Shown here piece after piece: positions 6,467 to 8,923 of a stretch of DNA of 8,923 bases (position 1 is the stretch's first letter; each line of letters opens with the position of its first letter). Under the pieces are notes generated by a model that saw only the letters and a list, made by a program, of their open reading frames with translations, searched no databases and was not told the origin of the DNA. Both the position numbers and the translations under genes were made by a program. The DNA lies in NCBI GenBank assembly GCA_017934845.1, contig JAGBIR010000005.1, forward strand, positions 1-8,923, in the 5' to 3' direction. Origin of the DNA: Alistipes sp. GTDB lineage: Bacteria; Bacteroidota; Bacteroidia; Bacteroidales; Rikenellaceae.

Positions 6467-7729
6467 ATGATTAAAGCATCGATAATAACCATTGGCGATG
6501 AGATTCTCATCGGTCAGATTGTTGATACCAACTCGGTGAGCATAGCCCGCCAGCTCAACACGGCAGGCATCACCGTCGGCGAAAAGCTATCGATAGGCGA
6601 CGATGCCGCCCAGATTACCGATACGCTCACTCGCGTACTCACCTTGTCGAAAGTCGTTATCATCACTGGCGGTTTAGGCCCAACAAAGGACGATATTACA
6701 AAACATACGCTGGCAAAGTTTTTCCGTTCGACACTCGTAAAAAACGAGATCGTGGCAGAGCATGTATGCCGTATGCTTACGGCACGCGGCATTGAGTACA
6801 ACGAGCTAAATCAGTCGCAGGCGCTCGTTCCGGAGTGCTGCACCGTACTGCATAACGCCCACGGCACAGCTCCGGGAATGTGGTTTGAAACCGAAGATGG
6901 AGCGGTTGTAATTTCGCTACCGGGTGTTCCGTTCGAGATGGAGCATTTGATGGAAGATGAGGTTATGCCACGCCTGAAAGAGCACTTCGCACTTCACGCC
7001 AACATACATCGCACGATGATTACATCGGGCCTGCCCGAGTCGATGCTTGCCGAGCGTATTTCAGCGTGGGAAGATGCACTGCCAGAGCATATTAAACTTG
7101 CATATCTACCCTCGCCCAACATCGTTCGTCTGCGCCTTTCGACCTACGACAGCGAGGATGAGCAGGCGGCACGCGACCAGATTGAGGCTCTCTTCGACCA
7201 GCTCTACCAGATTATTCCCGAGCATATAGTCGGCTTCGAGAACGCCTCGGTACAAGAGCTCGTTCACCATCTTTTGATTGAGAATAATCTCACGCTCGCC
7301 GTTGCCGAGAGTTGTACGGGCGGCACTATTGCCTCGCGTTTTACGGCAATGTCGGGTGCTTCGGCATACTTCCGCTGCGGAGTGGTAGCCTACGCCAACG
7401 ACATAAAAGAGAGTGTGTTAGGCGTCGAGCACGACGACATCGTACGTTATGGTGCAGTAAGTGAAGCCGTAGCGCGTCAGATGGCCGAAGGTGCGCGCCG
7501 AATATCGGGTGCTGACTACGCCATAGCAACTACGGGCATAGCGGGCCCCTCGGGAGGTTCCGACCGCAAACCCGTAGGTACGGTATGGATGGCCGTCGCA
7601 ACACCTACCCGCACACTTAGCCGTATGCGCCCGTCGGGTACCGACCGCGGACAGATTATCAATCGCGCATCGGCCTACGCCATCGAGATGCTATATAATA
7701 TTCTCAAGGAGAATTTGAGTGCGAAATAA
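6467..7729 (+). CDS. cinA: CinA, molybdopterin-binding-like domain fused to NMN deamidase (PncC) domain
   Basis: The length of 420 residues is normal for full-length CinA. The N-terminal COG1058 (MoCF-like) domain covers about 1-170: IGDEILIGQIVDTN (9-22), TGGLGPTKDD (67-76), HGTAPGMW (132-139) and LPGVPFEM (151-158). In characterised CinA proteins this domain can hydrolyse ADP-ribose. A linker domain (about 180-255) follows. The C-terminal PncC domain (about 262-416) deamidates nicotinamide mononucleotide to nicotinate mononucleotide, returning NMN from DNA ligase or NAD turnover to NAD synthesis. It shows AESCTGG (280-286), GVVAYANDIK (305-314), TTGIAGPSGG (355-364) and PVGTVW (369-374). 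S282 and K314 fit the Ser/Lys pair proposed for PncC enzymes. All key motifs look intact. The gene starts one base after the PyrD-like stop, indicating co-transcription and perhaps translational coupling. pncB follows after 28 nt, and both enzymes yield the same product. A competence role, as the name implies, need not apply here. Confidence 0.95.
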   Translation: MIKASIITIGDEILIGQIVDTNSVSIARQLNTAGITVGEKLSIGDDAAQITDTLTRVLTLSKVVIITGGLGPTKDDITKHTLAKFFRSTLVKNEIVAEHVCRMLTARGIEYNELNQSQALVPECCTVLHNAHGTAPGMWFETEDGAVVISLPGVPFEMEHLMEDEVMPRLKEHFALHANIHRTMITSGLPESMLAERISAWEDALPEHIKLAYLPSPNIVRLRLSTYDSEDEQAARDQIEALFDQLYQIIPEHIVGFENASVQELVHHLLIENNLTLAVAESCTGGTIASRFTAMSGASAYFRCGVVAYANDIKESVLGVEHDDIVRYGAVSEAVARQMAEGARRISGADYAIATTGIAGPSGGSDRKPVGTVWMAVATPTRTLSRMRPSGTDRGQIINRASAYAIEMLYNILKENLSAK

Positions 7730-7757
7730 CTGATGAAAAATCCAAACATTTGAAACT

Positions 7758-8915
7758 ATGATAGTTCAATCAATCATCGACACCGACTTGTATAAGTTTA
7801 CCACATCGTACGCTTACTTCAAGTCTTTTCCGCAGGCCGAAGGAACCTTCGTATTCCACGACCGCGAGAACACAGTTTACGACGAGGCTTTCGTAACTCG
7901 CCTTAATGCTGCCTTTGCCGATTTGGCTACGCTTGCCCTTACCGACGATGAGTTTACCTATATGGTAAAAAATTGCCGTTTCATACCTCAAAACTACTTT
8001 GAGTGGCTGCGCGGATTCCGCTTCGAGCCATCGAAGATAAAGGTTTGGCTCAGCGAGCGCGGCCATCTGCATATCGAGGCTACCGACCTGCTCTATAAGG
8101 TTACGCTCTACGAGATTGCTGTTTTATCTACCGTGTCGGCTCTCCGCAACGAAGGCAATAAAGTTGATATGGACGAAGTTATCGCCCGACTAAAGCCTAA
8201 AATCGAGTTGGCAAATCGCGAACGCATACCCTTCTCGGACTTCGGTACGCGCCGCCGCTTCTCATTCGAGGTACATCAGACCGTAATGGAGTATATCAAG
8301 GCTAATGCCTACTGTTGCAACGGCACTTCGAACTGCTACCTTGCGATGAAGCTCGGAATGAAGGCCATAGGTACTTATCCGCACGAGTTGCCAATGTTTA
8401 TCGCAGCCGTAAACGGAGGCCCTCGCCAAGCTAACTATCTTGCTATGGAGGAGTGGGTTAAGGTCTATGATGGATACCTCGGTATAGCTCTTACCGACAC
8501 CTACGGCTCGGATATCTTCTTCAAGAACTTCTCGAAGAAGCACGCATCGCTTTTCGATGGTGTACGTCAGGATTCTGGCGACCCAATACGTTTTATCGAT
8601 TTAGCCATTGCACGTTACAATGAGCTCGGTATCGACCCGATGACCAAGACCATTATCTTTAGTGATGCACTCGATTTCCCGCGCGCCGCCGAGATTATGA
8701 AGGCTTGCGAAGGTCGCATCCGCTGCTCGTTTGGTATAGGTACAAACATAACCAACGACACAGGCCACAAACCCGCCAATATCGTTATGAAGCTATCACA
8801 TTGCCGCATGAACGAGAAGCAGCAGGAGCGCAAGTGTGTGAAGCTCTCCGACGTACCGGGCAAGGCTATGGGCGACGAGCGTGAGGTTGATTTGTATCGT
8901 CGTCTGCTGGAATAA
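7758..8915 (+). CDS. pncB: Nicotinate phosphoribosyltransferase
   Basis: PncB condenses nicotinate with PRPP, coupled to ATP hydrolysis, to form nicotinate mononucleotide, the entry step of the Preiss-Handler NAD salvage pathway in the cytoplasm. At 385 residues it is close to E. coli PncB (400). Motifs in order: DTDLYKFT (8-15), FGTRRRFS (162-169), NGTSNCYLAMKLG (188-200), AIGTYPHE (203-210), DTYGSDIFFKNF (247-258), LFDGVRQDSGDP (265-276), FSDALDF (301-307) and FGIGTNITND (325-334). H209 is in the position of the histidine phosphorylated during catalysis (H219 in Salmonella). The residue after PHE is leucine, where Trp is usual (HEW), a small departure. The ATG at 7758 puts DTDLYKFT at the expected distance from the N-terminus. 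The upstream gap of 28 nt is AT-rich with no Shine-Dalgarno or clear terminator, so it probably belongs to the pyrD-like/cinA transcript. I see no truncation or frameshift. Confidence 0.96.
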   Translation: MIVQSIIDTDLYKFTTSYAYFKSFPQAEGTFVFHDRENTVYDEAFVTRLNAAFADLATLALTDDEFTYMVKNCRFIPQNYFEWLRGFRFEPSKIKVWLSERGHLHIEATDLLYKVTLYEIAVLSTVSALRNEGNKVDMDEVIARLKPKIELANRERIPFSDFGTRRRFSFEVHQTVMEYIKANAYCCNGTSNCYLAMKLGMKAIGTYPHELPMFIAAVNGGPRQANYLAMEEWVKVYDGYLGIALTDTYGSDIFFKNFSKKHASLFDGVRQDSGDPIRFIDLAIARYNELGIDPMTKTIIFSDALDFPRAAEIMKACEGRIRCSFGIGTNITNDTGHKPANIVMKLSHCRMNEKQQERKCVKLSDVPGKAMGDEREVDLYRRLLE

Positions 8916-8923
8916 GGGAGAGG
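8916..8923 (+). other. Purine-rich GGGAGAGG right after pncB
   Basis: The last eight bases form a purine run directly after the pncB stop. It could be a Shine-Dalgarno-like site for a following gene, but the window ends before any start codon, and Bacteroidota rarely rely on such sites. Reported only because nothing else lies here. Confidence 0.12.

Noticed and set aside
1..8923. Mobile elements, CRISPR arrays, tRNA or rRNA genes
   Set aside because: No transposase or integrase motifs, no regularly spaced repeats and no tRNA-like cloverleaf were seen. The gaps between genes are too short for most of these.

Overview
The window looks like Bacteroidota chromosome, probably order Bacteroidales. 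The evidence is: perfect TAnnTTTG -7 boxes in the AT-rich intergenic gaps, almost no Shine-Dalgarno sequences before the starts, two large secreted enzymes of a type common in gut Bacteroidales, and a long-form QueA. Coding GC is near the middle of the range and is higher than in the gaps. An Alistipes/Rikenellaceae-like source is possible, but the sequence does not settle genus. I see no mobile elements, tRNA, rRNA or CRISPR, so this reads as a stable chromosomal segment.

Left arm, minus strand (1-3410): a 774-residue secreted protein with a probable TIM-barrel, glycosidase-like core (1086-3410) is followed 8 nt downstream by queA (1-1077). queA is cut by the window edge before its C-terminus. 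The two are probably co-transcribed from a promoter near 3438-3445.

Centre (3411-5229): a 160-bp divergent regulatory region carries one promoter in each direction and a dyad between them. It separates the 774-residue protein from a plus-strand 552-residue secreted protein that resembles the polysaccharide-deacetylase/GH57-like barrel families. The two secreted proteins may act on the same glycan, but no SusC/SusD pair, sulfatase or regulator is in view to name a substrate.

Right arm, plus strand (5230-8923): a second promoter carries the same 12-bp core as the central one. It precedes a tight cluster of three genes: a dihydroorotate-dehydrogenase-fold protein (5311-6465), cinA (6467-7729, 1-nt gap) and pncB (7758-8915, 28-nt gap). 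CinA has a C-terminal NMN deamidase (PncC) domain and PncB is nicotinate phosphoribosyltransferase. Both make nicotinate mononucleotide, so the cluster points to NAD salvage and pyridine-nucleotide recycling.

The most interesting point is the first gene of that cluster. It keeps the PyrD scaffold and flavin-binding glycines, but by my alignment by eye most canonical orotate-contacting asparagines are replaced and cysteine stands where class 2 enzymes have the catalytic serine. It may not be an ordinary dihydroorotate dehydrogenase. Its operon partners suggest, as inference only, a role related to pyridine or NAD metabolism.
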